Assembly (NCBI GenBank): GCA_021793315.1
Contig: JAJYSZ010000012.1
Span: 1-53,878 of the forward strand
Reading direction: 5' to 3'
DNA from: Bacillota bacterium
Lineage (GTDB): Bacteria > Bacillota > Sulfobacillia > JAJZYS01 > JAJYTV01
DNA length: 53,878 nt
In this document: one piece after another, positions 24,969 through 33,559 of the stretch
Layout: each line of letters begins with the position of its first letter
Numbering within the stretch: position 1 is the stretch's first letter
The notes under the pieces: generated by a model
Seen by the model: only the letters and a program-made list of their open reading frames with translations
The model's database searches: none
Told to the model about the DNA's origin: nothing
Program-made: the position numbers and the translations under genes

Positions 24969-25009
24969 CAGAAACCGGACTGCGCCTCCCGAAGATGTGG
25001 TGGGACGCG
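24969..25009 (+). repeat. Conserved leader element upstream of SLH gene 2
   Basis: This is the counterpart of 22112-22154. It begins CAGAAACCGGAC and ends ATGTGGTGGGACGCG, 38 nt before the GTG start. Confidence 0.6.
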
Positions 25010-25046
25010 ACATTGCGTTACGACATGTCTTGATGGAGGTGGGAAT

Positions 25047-28007
25047 GTGCGTTCCAAGTTGATTCTAGGAGCGGCCCTGGCAGGAACCCTCGTCGTCGCG
25101 ACGTTCGGCAGCGCTGCGGCCGAGGGCCACCACGGCGGGTTCAAGGACCTCAGTCGGGCGAAGTGGGCGACACCAGCGATCGACATGCTCTCGCAGCAGG
25201 GCGTGCTGAACGGTGTTACGCCAACCCAGTTTGCGCCGCAGAATCCGATCACGATCGGCCAGCTGGCGGCGATCCTCCTACGCTTCCAGGGGCATTCGAA
25301 ATCTGGCGAGTCGTTCGGCGCGGAGGTCGAGCAGGCTACGCGGGCCGGCATGATGTCGGGACTCGGCGGCAAGGTCGGCAGCGGCGGAAAAGCAACGCGC
25401 GCGCAGGCCATGACAATGATCGTCAACGCCCTCGGGCTTCAGGGGCAGACGCAGCTCGGAAGCCTCACGAGTTTCCGCGACCACAACAGAGTGCCGGGCT
25501 GGGCCCGCCACTCGCTGGCCTTGGCCGTCGGTCTCGGCCTGCTCCAGGGCTCCCAGGGCAACCTGATGCCCGACGACACGCTCACGCGGGCCGAACTTGC
25601 CGTGATCCTGCAGCGCGTCGAGCTGGCCCTTGGCCTTGGACAGGCGTCCAGCGTCAGCGGCACGTTCGTCGGCACGGGTACCACGACCGCGAACGGCCAG
25701 ACCGCCCAGACGATCACCATCCAGCCCTACTCCACGTCCTCCGGGTCGGCGAGCCAGCAGACCTACACCATCGCCTCGAACGCCGAGATCGACTACGGCA
25801 GCCAGCCCGGCCCCCTGTCGAGCTTCAAGGCGGGCGACCAACTCATGGTGACCCTGGACCAGAGCGGTGACGCAAGCGTCATCGTGGACCTGCAGGGCGC
25901 GAGTACCCCGCAAGCGCACGCAGGCAGCGTCTTTGGCACCGTGACGGCGATCGGCAACGGCCAGATCACGATCCAGGCCAGCCAGACGCGGGGCGATGAC
26001 CAGGGCGAGGACAACAGCGGCAACCTGCCGTCAGGCACGTACACGCTGAGCCCTGCCGTCAAGGTGGTCATCCCGGGTGAGGGCGCCCACGGCTCGGTCT
26101 CGCAGGTCCAGGTCGGCGCATTCGTCCGCGTGGTCGTCGGCCCGAGCGGGCTCGTCGAGATGATCCTCGTCCATCCATCCCAGGCTAAGGGCGAAGGCGG
26201 CGGGTCGACATCCGGCACGCCTGCCGGCGTCACGTCGAGTGAGGCGGCCACGGGTGTCGCGCTCACCTTCACCGGCGTGAACGGTGCGACATCGTACCAG
26301 GTGCTCGAATCGAGCGGCGGCTCGTACGCTCCGGTCTCCGCCGCAAGCGGCGGCACGCCGGCAGGCACGAGCACGATCGTGACTGGCCTTGCGGCCGGCA
26401 CGAGCTACACCTTCGAGGTGGAGGCCGTGACGCCTAGCGGCACCTCCCAGCCGTCGGCGGCTTCGAGCTCCGTCGAATGGGGCGCCCACTCCGGCAGCAC
26501 CGCGACGGTTTCGGTGACGACGTCGGGCGGCAACACCTACGCGACGATCGCCATCGGCTACGACAAGCCCCTGGCCGCAACAAGCCTCGACACGACCCCG
26601 ACCGACTACACCGTGATCGACGCCTCGACCGGCGCGGCCCTGCCGGTGCAGTCGGTGAGCGCGAGCGGCAGCACGGTCAGCGTCGTGACGCAGCCGTCGA
26701 CGATCACGACGCTTGCGACCGACAACATCACCGTCACGACGTCGAGGTCGGTGGTCAATGATGCCGCCGGCGCTCCGACGACACCCATCCAGGCGAGCAG
26801 CCGGCAGACGCTGACCGCGCCGACCAACCTCTCGGCCCAGGAGGCCGCGACGGGCATCGCTCTCAACTGGACCGGCGTCACCGGGGCGACCTCCTACCAG
26901 GTCCTCGCGGCGAGCGGCGGCGCCTACGCGCCCGTGTCCGCCGCGAACGGCGGCACCCCGACCGGTACCGGCACGACCATCACTGGCCTCAGCGCGGGCA
27001 CGAGCTACACCTTCGAGGTGGATGCCATCTCCTCAAGCGCCACCTCGGCCCCGTCCAGCGCGACGAGTGCCGTCGCGTGGGGCGCGAAGGCCGGCGCCAG
27101 CGCCAGCGTCGCGGTGACGATGTCCGGCGGCACGCAGTACGCCACGATCGGCATCTCCTACGACAAGACCCTCGACCCGTCGAGCCTCGACATGACGGCC
27201 GGCGACTACGCCGTCACCGACACGACGACGGGCGCACCCCTCGGGGTCCAGTCCGTGTCTGCGAGCGGCAGCAGCCTGACGATCGTGACACAGGCCGCCC
27301 CCATCGCCTCCCTCGCGACCGACACCATCACGGTGACGACGGCGAAGTCGGTCGTGAATGACGCGGCCGGCGCGCCCACGACGCCCATCAACGCGAGCGG
27401 AGCCGCCAGTCTCGCCGTGCCGACCAACCTGGCGGCGCAGGAGACGGCGACCGGCATCTCGCTCACGTTCTCTGCGGTGGCTGGCGCGACGTCCTACCAG
27501 GTGCTCGAGTCGAGCGGCGGCGCCTACACCCCGGTAGCGGCGGCAAACGGCGGCACCCCGACCGGGACCGGCACCAACGTGACCGGCCTCACCGCGGGCA
27601 CCAGCTACACGTTCGAGGTCGAGGCGATCGGCGCGCCCGGCACCTCGGTGCCGTCGGCGGCGTCGAGCAGCGTCGAGTGGGGCGCCTCCGCGAGCCCGGC
27701 GCTGCACACGGCGGCCACGGTGACGTCCGGCCAGGAGACGCTGGCGATCACCGTGACCTACGACAAGTCCCTCGACACGTCGAGCCTAGACATGACGCCC
27801 AGCGACTACACGGTCACCGACACCACGACGAACCAGACCCTGGGCGTCGCGAGCGTCGCGGTGAACGGTCAGACGCTGGTCATCACCACCGTGGCGGGCA
27901 CTCCGCCGACCTCGACCGACGCGCTCAAGGTCACCACGACGAAGTCCGTCGTCAACGACACAGCGGGTGCGCCGACCACCGCGATCAACGCGACCGGCAC
28001 CGTCTAG
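25047..28007 (+). CDS. Secreted S-layer-homology protein with three fibronectin-like 600-bp modules
   Basis: This is the 986-aa paralogue of the gene at 22193, with the same start context (GGAGGTGGGAAT, then GTG). The signal peptide is MRSKLILGAALAGTLVVATF, with cleavage after GSAAA. Three SLH repeats occupy residues about 28-190 (FKDLSRAKWATPAIDMLSQQ, TRAQAMTMIVNALGL, LTRAELAVILQRVELAL). The beta-rich region (about 200-385) has the same LSPAVKVVIPGEGAHGS block. Three modules follow instead of two. The N-terminal part before the modules differs from the paralogue by only six codons in length. It is a probable wall-anchored surface protein; a ligand or catalytic site is not evident. Confidence 0.88.
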   Translation: MRSKLILGAALAGTLVVATFGSAAAEGHHGGFKDLSRAKWATPAIDMLSQQGVLNGVTPTQFAPQNPITIGQLAAILLRFQGHSKSGESFGAEVEQATRAGMMSGLGGKVGSGGKATRAQAMTMIVNALGLQGQTQLGSLTSFRDHNRVPGWARHSLALAVGLGLLQGSQGNLMPDDTLTRAELAVILQRVELALGLGQASSVSGTFVGTGTTTANGQTAQTITIQPYSTSSGSASQQTYTIASNAEIDYGSQPGPLSSFKAGDQLMVTLDQSGDASVIVDLQGASTPQAHAGSVFGTVTAIGNGQITIQASQTRGDDQGEDNSGNLPSGTYTLSPAVKVVIPGEGAHGSVSQVQVGAFVRVVVGPSGLVEMILVHPSQAKGEGGGSTSGTPAGVTSSEAATGVALTFTGVNGATSYQVLESSGGSYAPVSAASGGTPAGTSTIVTGLAAGTSYTFEVEAVTPSGTSQPSAASSSVEWGAHSGSTATVSVTTSGGNTYATIAIGYDKPLAATSLDTTPTDYTVIDASTGAALPVQSVSASGSTVSVVTQPSTITTLATDNITVTTSRSVVNDAAGAPTTPIQASSRQTLTAPTNLSAQEAATGIALNWTGVTGATSYQVLAASGGAYAPVSAANGGTPTGTGTTITGLSAGTSYTFEVDAISSSATSAPSSATSAVAWGAKAGASASVAVTMSGGTQYATIGISYDKTLDPSSLDMTAGDYAVTDTTTGAPLGVQSVSASGSSLTIVTQAAPIASLATDTITVTTAKSVVNDAAGAPTTPINASGAASLAVPTNLAAQETATGISLTFSAVAGATSYQVLESSGGAYTPVAAANGGTPTGTGTNVTGLTAGTSYTFEVEAIGAPGTSVPSAASSSVEWGASASPALHTAATVTSGQETLAITVTYDKSLDTSSLDMTPSDYTVTDTTTNQTLGVASVAVNGQTLVITTVAGTPPTSTDALKVTTTKSVVNDTAGAPTTAINATGTV
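26220..26819 (+). repeat. Module 1 of SLH protein 2 (600 bp)
   Basis: The anchor proline codon is at 26220 (PAGVTS). The period to the next module is exactly 600 bp. Confidence 0.8.
26820..27419 (+). repeat. Module 2 of SLH protein 2 (600 bp)
   Basis: The anchor codon is at 26820 (PTNLSAQEAATGI). The next module begins at 27420 with PTNLAAQETATGI. Confidence 0.8.
27420..28007 (+). repeat. Module 3 (terminal) of SLH protein 2 (588 bp with stop)
   Basis: It has the same length as the terminal module of the paralogue. It ends SVVNDTAGAPTTAINATGTV. Confidence 0.8.
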
Positions 28008-28032
28008 TCCCAACGGCAGATCCCCGCAGCAT

Positions 28033-28074
28033 GAGGGCCTGGCGCGCGGTCCATACCGTACGCGCCGGGCCCTC
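28033..28074 (+). terminator. Terminator hairpin after SLH gene 2
   Basis: A stem of about 14 bp (28033-28046 with 28061-28074, one G-U pair), with a further small inner stem, is followed by TCTCTTT. It lies 25 nt after the stop. Confidence 0.8.
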
Positions 28075-28119
28075 TCTCTTTGCCCAGGGTCAAAGGTGGC
28101 ACAGGGCTTGCGCCGACGC

Positions 28120-28392
28120 GGCCACTGTGAGGCGGTGCGGCAGCGCTACGCCTCAGCGGCTGCGCTGCCGCTGGCTCGTGCTGCAGCAGCACCGCGGGCG
28201 TCCTTGGATCGTCTGGGCATATACAGCGCGGAAGAGCTCCAGGAAGTCTCGCACGCTACGGGAGTCAGCCGCGGCTACGGCAAGCCGATCGCTTCGCGGA
28301 TCTTCAGCTCGGCCAGGGGCCCTGGACCTGGGTCGGGCGCAGGCCCCGGCGTCCTGCTTGCCGCGCGCCGCGTCGGATCCGAAGGAACGGTA
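28120..28392 (+). pseudogene. Frameshifted remnant of an ArsM/UbiE-type methyltransferase
   Basis: Three reading frames together spell an arsenite-methyltransferase-like N-terminus. Frame one gives EAVRQRYASAA, LGIYSAEELQEVSHATG and GYGKPIA (to about 28293). A second frame gives ADLQLGQ (28296-28316). A third gives ALDLG (28319-28333). The first frame then resumes with SGAGPGVLLAARRVGSEGTV. This is the order seen in ArsM (VRxxYG, LGYSAEEL, GCGNPxA, LxxGExVLDLGSGAGxDxxLAARxVGxxGxV). The signature Cys of GCGNP is Tyr and Asn is Lys. The rest of the gene is missing. It lies between SLH gene 2 and efp. Confidence 0.6.
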
Positions 28393-28453
28393 GCCCGGGA
28401 TCCGTCCGCGGCCTACCCGTCGTGGACTTTCTACCCGAGGTACGCGGCCCTCG

Positions 28454-29011
28454 TCACGCCCTCGAGAGGTACTCCCCTGAGCGCGTGTCGATGATCAGCT
28501 TGTCCCCCACCTCAATGAAGAGGGGTACCCGTACGACGTACCCGGTTTCCAATGTGGCCGGTTTTTGGCCGCCGGTTGCCGTATCTCCCTTGAGCCCTGG
28601 ATCTGTCTGCACCACCGCAAGCTCCACCGAGTTCGGCAGGTCGACACCGATCGTGGTGCCCTGGAACTGCATGAGCGCGATCGTCATGTTCTCCTTGAGG
28701 AAGTGCAGAGCGTCACCGAGCTCGGTCGAGGTCAGGCTGACCTGCTCGAATGTCTCATTATCCATGAAGCTGTACTCGTCGCCGTTTGCATAGAGGTACT
28801 GCATCTCGCGGCGTTCGATGTGGGCCCTTGGCAGCTTCTCGCCGGCGTTGAAGGTGCGCTCCACGACAGCCCCGGACTTCACGTTCCTGAGCTTCGTGCG
28901 CACGAAGGCCGAACCCTTGCCCGGCTTGACGTGCTGGAACTCGATCACCGAAAAGACCTGGCCGTCGATCTCGATCGTTACCCCGTTGCGGAAATCGTTC
29001 GAGGAAATCAC
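28454..29011 (-). CDS. efp: Translation elongation factor P
   Basis: EF-P rescues ribosomes stalled on polyproline. The 185-aa protein has the KOW-like N-domain [20 protein letters not shown], then [20 protein letters not shown], the tip lysine in PGKG, two OB domains, and a C-terminal [20 protein letters not shown] 29011 is preceded by GGGGGACGAG. It follows pepP and aroQ, a common Bacillota order (aroQ-pepP-efp). Confidence 0.96.
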   Translation of the reverse strand: MISSNDFRNGVTIEIDGQVFSVIEFQHVKPGKGSAFVRTKLRNVKSGAVVERTFNAGEKLPRAHIERREMQYLYANGDEYSFMDNETFEQVSLTSTELGDALHFLKENMTIALMQFQGTTIGVDLPNSVELAVVQTDPGLKGDTATGGQKPATLETGYVVRVPLFIEVGDKLIIDTRSGEYLSRA

Positions 29012-29056
29012 GTCTCGTCCCCCGTCCGTGGTTGATTCGGACCGCTGTAATTCGTA

Positions 29057-30121
29057 TCAGAGCATGCGCAAGGATTTGGGCGATACCGTCAGGATCTGCG
29101 CCCCCTCGGACGTGACCAGCACCGTGTCCTCGATGCGGACACCACCGACGCCGGGCAGGTAGATCCCCGGTTCCACCGTAAGGACCATGCCAGGCTCGAG
29201 CGTGTCGTCGCTGCGCGACGAAATCTGCGGCCACTCGTGGATCTCCAGCCCGACCCCGTGCCCGGTGCCGTGGCCGAAACGCTCGCCGTAGCCTGCCTTC
29301 GCGATCACCTGCCGTGCCGCAGCATCGACGTCCCTGGCCTGGGCCCCTGGCCGCACCGCCGCGATCCCGGCCTCCTGCGCCGCGCGCACCACCTGGTATA
29401 CGCGCTGCAGTTCGGCCTGCGGCGTTCCGACGGCCACCGTGCGCGTGATGTCTGAATGATAGCCGAAGTAGCGGCAGCCGACATCGAACGTCACCATGTC
29501 GCCCGCCTGGAACTCCCGGTCGCCCGCCGTCGCGTGCGGCAGCGAGCCGCGCGGTCCGGAGGCGACGATGAAGGGGAAGGCTGGCCCTTCGGCTCCCATC
29601 TCGCGCATGCGCACCTCGAGCCAGAGCGCGAGGTCGCGCTCCTTGATGCCCGGGCGCACGCGGTCGATCGCCTCTTCGAGCGCGTCCGCGGCGATGGAGC
29701 ATGCGCGCCTCAGCTTCGCGATCTCCTCCTCGTCCTTGACCATGCGCAGCGCGAGCACGATGCCCCTGGTCGGTACGAGCGGCACGCCTGGCTCCAGCAG
29801 GCGCTGGTAGATGTCGAAGCTGAGCGCCACCGCGTCGAAACCCCAGCGGTCGCCACCCATCGCCTGCACGGCCTGCGCGACGTCCTGCGCCAGCGACGCG
29901 CCGTGCTGGGCCGTGCGCGCCCCGCGCACCTCGGCCTCGGCTGTCTCGATGTAGCGGCTGTCCGTCAAGAGGAGGGCGTCCTCCCTGCCCACGACGAGCG
30001 CCCCCGCGTCCCCGCTGAAGTCTGCCAGGTAGGAAAAGTCCTGCTCCGTGAAGGTGATGAAGCCATCGAGCTCTGCCGCGGCCAGGCGCCTGCGCAGGGC
30101 AGCCAGCCTTTCCTCGCTCAC
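29057..30121 (-). CDS. Xaa-Pro aminopeptidase-type M24 metallopeptidase
   Basis: This 354-aa aminopeptidase P-type M24 protein is expected to remove N-terminal residues preceding proline. The N-terminal domain is the creatinase-like fold, and the C-terminal pita-bread domain starts near residue 125. Metal ligands are visible: TFDVGCRYFGYHSDITRT (two Asp), FGHGTGHGVGLEIHE (His), VLTVEPGIYLPGVGGVRIED (two Glu). Active-site His in PHATAGD is also present. GTG 30121 overlaps the aroQ stop (GTGA). The gene lies between aroQ and efp; prolidase specificity cannot be ruled out. Confidence 0.92.
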   Translation of the reverse strand: MSEERLAALRRRLAAAELDGFITFTEQDFSYLADFSGDAGALVVGREDALLLTDSRYIETAEAEVRGARTAQHGASLAQDVAQAVQAMGGDRWGFDAVALSFDIYQRLLEPGVPLVPTRGIVLALRMVKDEEEIAKLRRACSIAADALEEAIDRVRPGIKERDLALWLEVRMREMGAEGPAFPFIVASGPRGSLPHATAGDREFQAGDMVTFDVGCRYFGYHSDITRTVAVGTPQAELQRVYQVVRAAQEAGIAAVRPGAQARDVDAAARQVIAKAGYGERFGHGTGHGVGLEIHEWPQISSRSDDTLEPGMVLTVEPGIYLPGVGGVRIEDTVLVTSEGAQILTVSPKSLRML

Positions 30122-30570
30122 CCGTTCCTCGCCCCCTCAGACCCGCCGCGCCGGACGAGCGCCTCGAGCGCGAGCTCGTAGGAGAGCGCGCCGAACCCTG
30201 CGATCCGGCCGACGCAAACGGGAGCGATCACCGAGACGTGCCGGAACTCCTCGCGGCGCTCCGGCAGGCTCAGATGCACTTCGATCACCGGTGGGTCGAT
30301 AGCCGCGATCGCGTCGCGCAGCGCATAGCCGTAATGGGTGTAAGCGCCTGCGTTCAGGATCACGCCGTCCACTTCATGGCGCACCGCATGCAGGATGTCG
30401 ATCATGCCGCCCTCGCTGCTGTGCTGCCGGCAGTCGAGCTCGATGCCGAGCTCGCTCGCCCGCCGCTTCAGCCGCTCCTCGATCTCCGCCCAGGACGCGC
30501 GGCCGTAGTGCTCCGGCTCGCGTTCGCCGAGCAGGTTGAGGTTGGGCCCGTTCAGCAGCAGAACACGCAC
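30118..30570 (-). CDS. aroQ: Type II 3-dehydroquinate dehydratase
   Basis: AroQ dehydrates 3-dehydroquinate to 3-dehydroshikimate in the shikimate pathway. The 150-aa protein has the N-terminal LLLNGPNLNLLGEREPEHYG (catalytic Tyr), then CRQHSSEGGMIDILH, NAGAYTHYGYALRDAI and EVHLSLPERREEFRHVSV, with the catalytic His. GTG 30570 is preceded by GGGAGG. It is the first gene of the aroQ-pepP-efp group. Confidence 0.96.
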   Translation of the reverse strand: MRVLLLNGPNLNLLGEREPEHYGRASWAEIEERLKRRASELGIELDCRQHSSEGGMIDILHAVRHEVDGVILNAGAYTHYGYALRDAIAAIDPPVIEVHLSLPERREEFRHVSVIAPVCVGRIAGFGALSYELALEALVRRGGSEGARNG

Positions 30571-30611
30571 GCCATCATCCTCCCGCCGGATTGTAGCACA
30601 GCCGAAGCGCC

Positions 30612-31268
30612 CTACTTCTTGGCAGCCTGCTGGTAGGCCTGCCAGAGCTGGGCCTCGGTCTGCCAGCCTTCGATTCCGCCGACGGCCTTGCCCTTCGCGT
30701 TGTAGAAGAGGAACGACGGGTAGCCTTGCAGCCCGACAGCGGTTGCGTAGGTGAGTCCTTCGTCATAGTAGAGCGGGAACGGCAGGTGGAAGGTCGCCTT
30801 GTAATGTGCGATGGCCTGGAGGCTCATGGATTCCTCCTGGCCGGCGGGAGGCTGGAGGTGGCTGCCCTCGATGCCCTGCTCCGGGTGGCCGTCCGGCCCA
30901 GGCACGGCCTGTCCGAGCTGCTGCGAAGCGTCGACGGCGAAGATCCGGCCGCCGGCCTTCTCCACCTTGGCGGCGAATTCAGGCATCACCCATCTGGCAT
31001 CGTAGGCGCAGTAGGGGCACCAGACGGCAAAGAACTCCACCACGGTCACGGGCTTGCCCGATACGGCGACCTGGGTACGCTGGCCGTTCATCGACACGAG
31101 TCCCACGGTGACCGCCTTGGTCGTGACCTTCGCCTTGGGCGCCCCCTGGCCGGAGCCGCCCAGCGCGAGCCCCCACACGACGGCCACCACGACGAGCACA
31201 ACGGCCGCCACGATGATCACGATGGTGGTCGAGTTGCGACCCGTCTGCTTGGAACGGGGCGGTGCCAC
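30612..31268 (-). CDS. Membrane-anchored thioredoxin-like protein (TlpA/ResA type)
   Basis: This protein of about 218 aa has an N-terminal membrane anchor (TIVIIVAAVVLVVVAVVWGL) followed by an extracytoplasmic thioredoxin fold. The active site is FFAVWCPYCAYDARWVMPEF, and the cis-Pro loop is VGLQGYPSFLFYNAKGKAVG. A roughly 45-residue insertion (VDASQQLGQAVPGPDGHPEQ and following) lies between active site and cis-Pro. I prefer GTG 31268, 7 nt after AGGAGG; ATG 31274 is only 1 nt from it. It probably reduces or oxidises exported disulfides; the partner is unknown. Confidence 0.85.
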   Translation of the reverse strand: MAPPRSKQTGRNSTTIVIIVAAVVLVVVAVVWGLALGGSGQGAPKAKVTTKAVTVGLVSMNGQRTQVAVSGKPVTVVEFFAVWCPYCAYDARWVMPEFAAKVEKAGGRIFAVDASQQLGQAVPGPDGHPEQGIEGSHLQPPAGQEESMSLQAIAHYKATFHLPFPLYYDEGLTYATAVGLQGYPSFLFYNAKGKAVGGIEGWQTEAQLWQAYQQAAKK

Positions 31269-31337
31269 GGTCATTCCTCCTTGCGCTGACTGCAAACCGG
31301 CGGCTGCGGAGCCACGCCGCCGCTTCGCTCTCCCCGT

Positions 31338-31369
31338 TTGCCCGGGAGGCAAAGCCCACATGATACAAT
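31338..31369 (+). promoter_or_regulatory. Extended -10 promoter of the pentose phosphate operon
   Basis: TGATACAAT at 31361-31369 is an extended -10 (TGnTACAAT). TTGCCC at 31338-31343 could serve as a -35 at a long 20-nt spacing. It lies about 95 nt before the transketolase start and is the only good promoter between the divergent thioredoxin gene and tkt. Confidence 0.55.
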
Positions 31370-31465
31370 TTACTGTGGTTGCGGGTTGGTTCCTCTGATC
31401 CGTGGCACGAAAGGGACCGCGGCGGGAACGCCGTGGACAGATCCAGAGAAGGGGCGAACAGGGTC

Positions 31466-33559
31466 TTGAAGCAGTTCAACGGAGCCGCGGGAGCGCCGCG
31501 GGGAACAGCCGGATTGCGCACGCCCGCTTCGGCGGCCCGGACCGCACTCGGCGACGCCGGTCGATTCGGCGAGGAAGATACGCGGGTGGTCAACGTCCTC
31601 AGGGCTCTCGCGGTCGACGAGGTGGAGCAGGCCCGCTCCGGCCACCCGGGTCTGCCGCTCGGAGCAGCCCCTATGGCCTACGTCCTATTCTCCCGCCATC
31701 TCCGCTTTGCACCGCAAAGGCCAGACTGGCCGGACCGCGATCGCTTCGTACTCTCCGCTGGCCACGGTTCGGCACTAGTTTACGCGCTCCTGCATGTTTT
31801 CGGCTACGACCTCCGGCTGGACGAGCTGCGGCACTTCCGCCAGTGGGAAAGCCGCACACCGGGACACCCGGAGCGGGGTGTCACGCCCGGCATCGAGGTT
31901 ACTACGGGTCCGCTCGGCCAGGGCATCTCGAATGCCGTCGGCATGGCCCTGGGGGCGGCGCACCTGGCCGCCCGCTACAACCGTCCGGGAAACGAGGTCG
32001 TGAGCCATCGCACCTACGCGATCTGCTCGGATGGGGACCTCATGGAGGGCATCTCCCACGAGGCGGGATCCTTCGCGGGCCACCTCCAGGTGCCCGGGCT
32101 GATCGTCCTCTATGACGACAACCGCATCTCGATCGAGGGCTCGACCGACATCGCCTTCACCGACGACACCACGGAGCGCTTTCGCGCTTACGGCTGGGAA
32201 GTGCTGCAGGTCGACGACGGCAACGACCTCGCGGCAATCGACGCGGCCGTCTCGGAGGCCGAGACCAAGGACCGGCCCGTGATGATCCGCGTGCGCACCC
32301 ACATCGGCTACGGCTCACCCAAGGTGGACACGCCGGCCGCGCACGGATCGGCGCTCGGGCCCGAGGCGGCGGCGGCGACCCACCGCTTTCTCGGCATCCC
32401 GGACGGGGAGACCTTCTGGGTGCCGGACGACGTGAAAGCCCTCGCGGAGCGTTACCGGGAGCGGGGCAACGACCTTGTGAAGGCGTGGCAGCAGCGCGTC
32501 GACGGTCTCGGCGCGGCCGATCCCGCGCTGCAGCGCGAATTCCTGCAGGTGATCGCGGGCGGTTCCCCCGGCGACCTCAGAGGGGCCATCCCGCCCTTCC
32601 CCGCCGAGGGCGAAATGGCGACCCGTTCCGCATCGGGCAAGGTGCTGCAGCACCTCGCAAAGCGCCTGCCGGACCTGCTCGGCGGCTCGGCGGACCTCGC
32701 TCCGTCGAACGATACGAACCTGAGCGGACTCGGCGACATCGCGGTAGGCGAATTCGCGGGCCGCAACATCCATTTCGGGGTGCGCGAGCACGCGATGGCC
32801 GCCGTCATGAACGGCATGGCCGCCCACGGCGGTCTGAGACCCTTTGGCGGCACGTTCCTGATCTTCTCCGACTACATGCGGCCCTCCATGCGGCTGGCCG
32901 CATTGATGCGCCTTCCGGTGACCTATGTCCTGACCCACGACTCGATCGGGCTCGGCGAGGACGGGCCGACGCACCAGCCGATCGAGCACCTGGCGTCGCT
33001 GGACCTGATTCCGAACCTCTACGTGGTGCGGCCGGCCGACGCCAACGAGACGCGTCTGGGGTGGGCGTTCGCGGCGGCGGCCCAGGACCACCCGACGGCC
33101 CTCGCGCTCAGCCGGCAGAAGCTGCCGGTGCTGGCGGACGTGCCGGAGGACGCCATCGAGCAGGGCGCCTACGTTCTGCGCGACGCGGACCAGAAGCCAG
33201 ACGCGGTGCTCTTCGCCTCCGGCAGCGAGGTCTCGATCGCCCTGGCGGCCCAGGATCTTCTCAGGTCCCACGGGGTACAGGCGCGCGTGGTGTCCGCGCC
33301 CTGCTTCAAGAACTTTGCCGCACGGCCGGAGGCGGAGCGGGCTGCCGTGCTGCCCGCAGACCTGCCGCAGGTGGTCGTCGTGGCGGCCGAACCTGGACAG
33401 TTCCTTCCCTTCCTCGGCCCGCGGCGCGGCTTCGTCGCTCTGGAGGACTTCGGCGCCTCAGCCCCCGCAGAGGTGCTCTACCGCGAATTCGGTCTGACGC
33501 CCGAGGCGGCGGCTCAGGCCGTGCTCAGGCTCTTGAAGAAGGAGGACCGTGATGTCTGA
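31466..33559 (+). CDS. tkt: Transketolase
   Basis: Transketolase moves two-carbon ketol units between sugar phosphates with ThDP. Motifs include SGHPGLPLGAAPMAYVLF, VTTGPLGQGISNAVGMALG, ICSDGDLMEGISHEAGSFAG (ThDP), HDSIGLGEDGPTHQPIEHLA and RPADANETRLGW. The start is uncertain. TTG 31466 gives 697 aa with AAGGGG upstream, while the open frame reaches TTG 31379, too close to the promoter. Family homology begins near TRVVNVLRALAVDEVEQA. It is first of a tightly packed six-gene sugar-phosphate operon and overlaps the next gene. Confidence 0.95.
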   Translation: MKQFNGAAGAPRGTAGLRTPASAARTALGDAGRFGEEDTRVVNVLRALAVDEVEQARSGHPGLPLGAAPMAYVLFSRHLRFAPQRPDWPDRDRFVLSAGHGSALVYALLHVFGYDLRLDELRHFRQWESRTPGHPERGVTPGIEVTTGPLGQGISNAVGMALGAAHLAARYNRPGNEVVSHRTYAICSDGDLMEGISHEAGSFAGHLQVPGLIVLYDDNRISIEGSTDIAFTDDTTERFRAYGWEVLQVDDGNDLAAIDAAVSEAETKDRPVMIRVRTHIGYGSPKVDTPAAHGSALGPEAAAATHRFLGIPDGETFWVPDDVKALAERYRERGNDLVKAWQQRVDGLGAADPALQREFLQVIAGGSPGDLRGAIPPFPAEGEMATRSASGKVLQHLAKRLPDLLGGSADLAPSNDTNLSGLGDIAVGEFAGRNIHFGVREHAMAAVMNGMAAHGGLRPFGGTFLIFSDYMRPSMRLAALMRLPVTYVLTHDSIGLGEDGPTHQPIEHLASLDLIPNLYVVRPADANETRLGWAFAAAAQDHPTALALSRQKLPVLADVPEDAIEQGAYVLRDADQKPDAVLFASGSEVSIALAAQDLLRSHGVQARVVSAPCFKNFAARPEAERAAVLPADLPQVVVVAAEPGQFLPFLGPRRGFVALEDFGASAPAEVLYREFGLTPEAAAQAVLRLLKKEDRDV

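Larger units (their letters stand above)
24584..25046. other. Non-coding spacer between the SLH paralogues
   Basis: The spacer holds an efp 3-prime-end remnant on the minus strand (24608-24664), then about 300 bp (24665-24968) in which I see no gene, RNA or repeat, and finally the conserved leader of the second SLH gene (24969-25009). Confidence 0.6.

Noticed and set aside
22193..28007. 600-bp periodic repeats considered as a CRISPR or satellite array
   Set aside because: The period is in frame and encodes conserved FN3-like domains. Repeats are long, diverged and translated.
28138..28170. 9-bp inverted repeat CGGCAGCGC...GCGCTGCCG considered as a terminator
   Set aside because: It lies inside the ArsM-like pseudogene coding remnant. 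The SLH gene already has a better terminator at 28033-28074, and no T tract follows.
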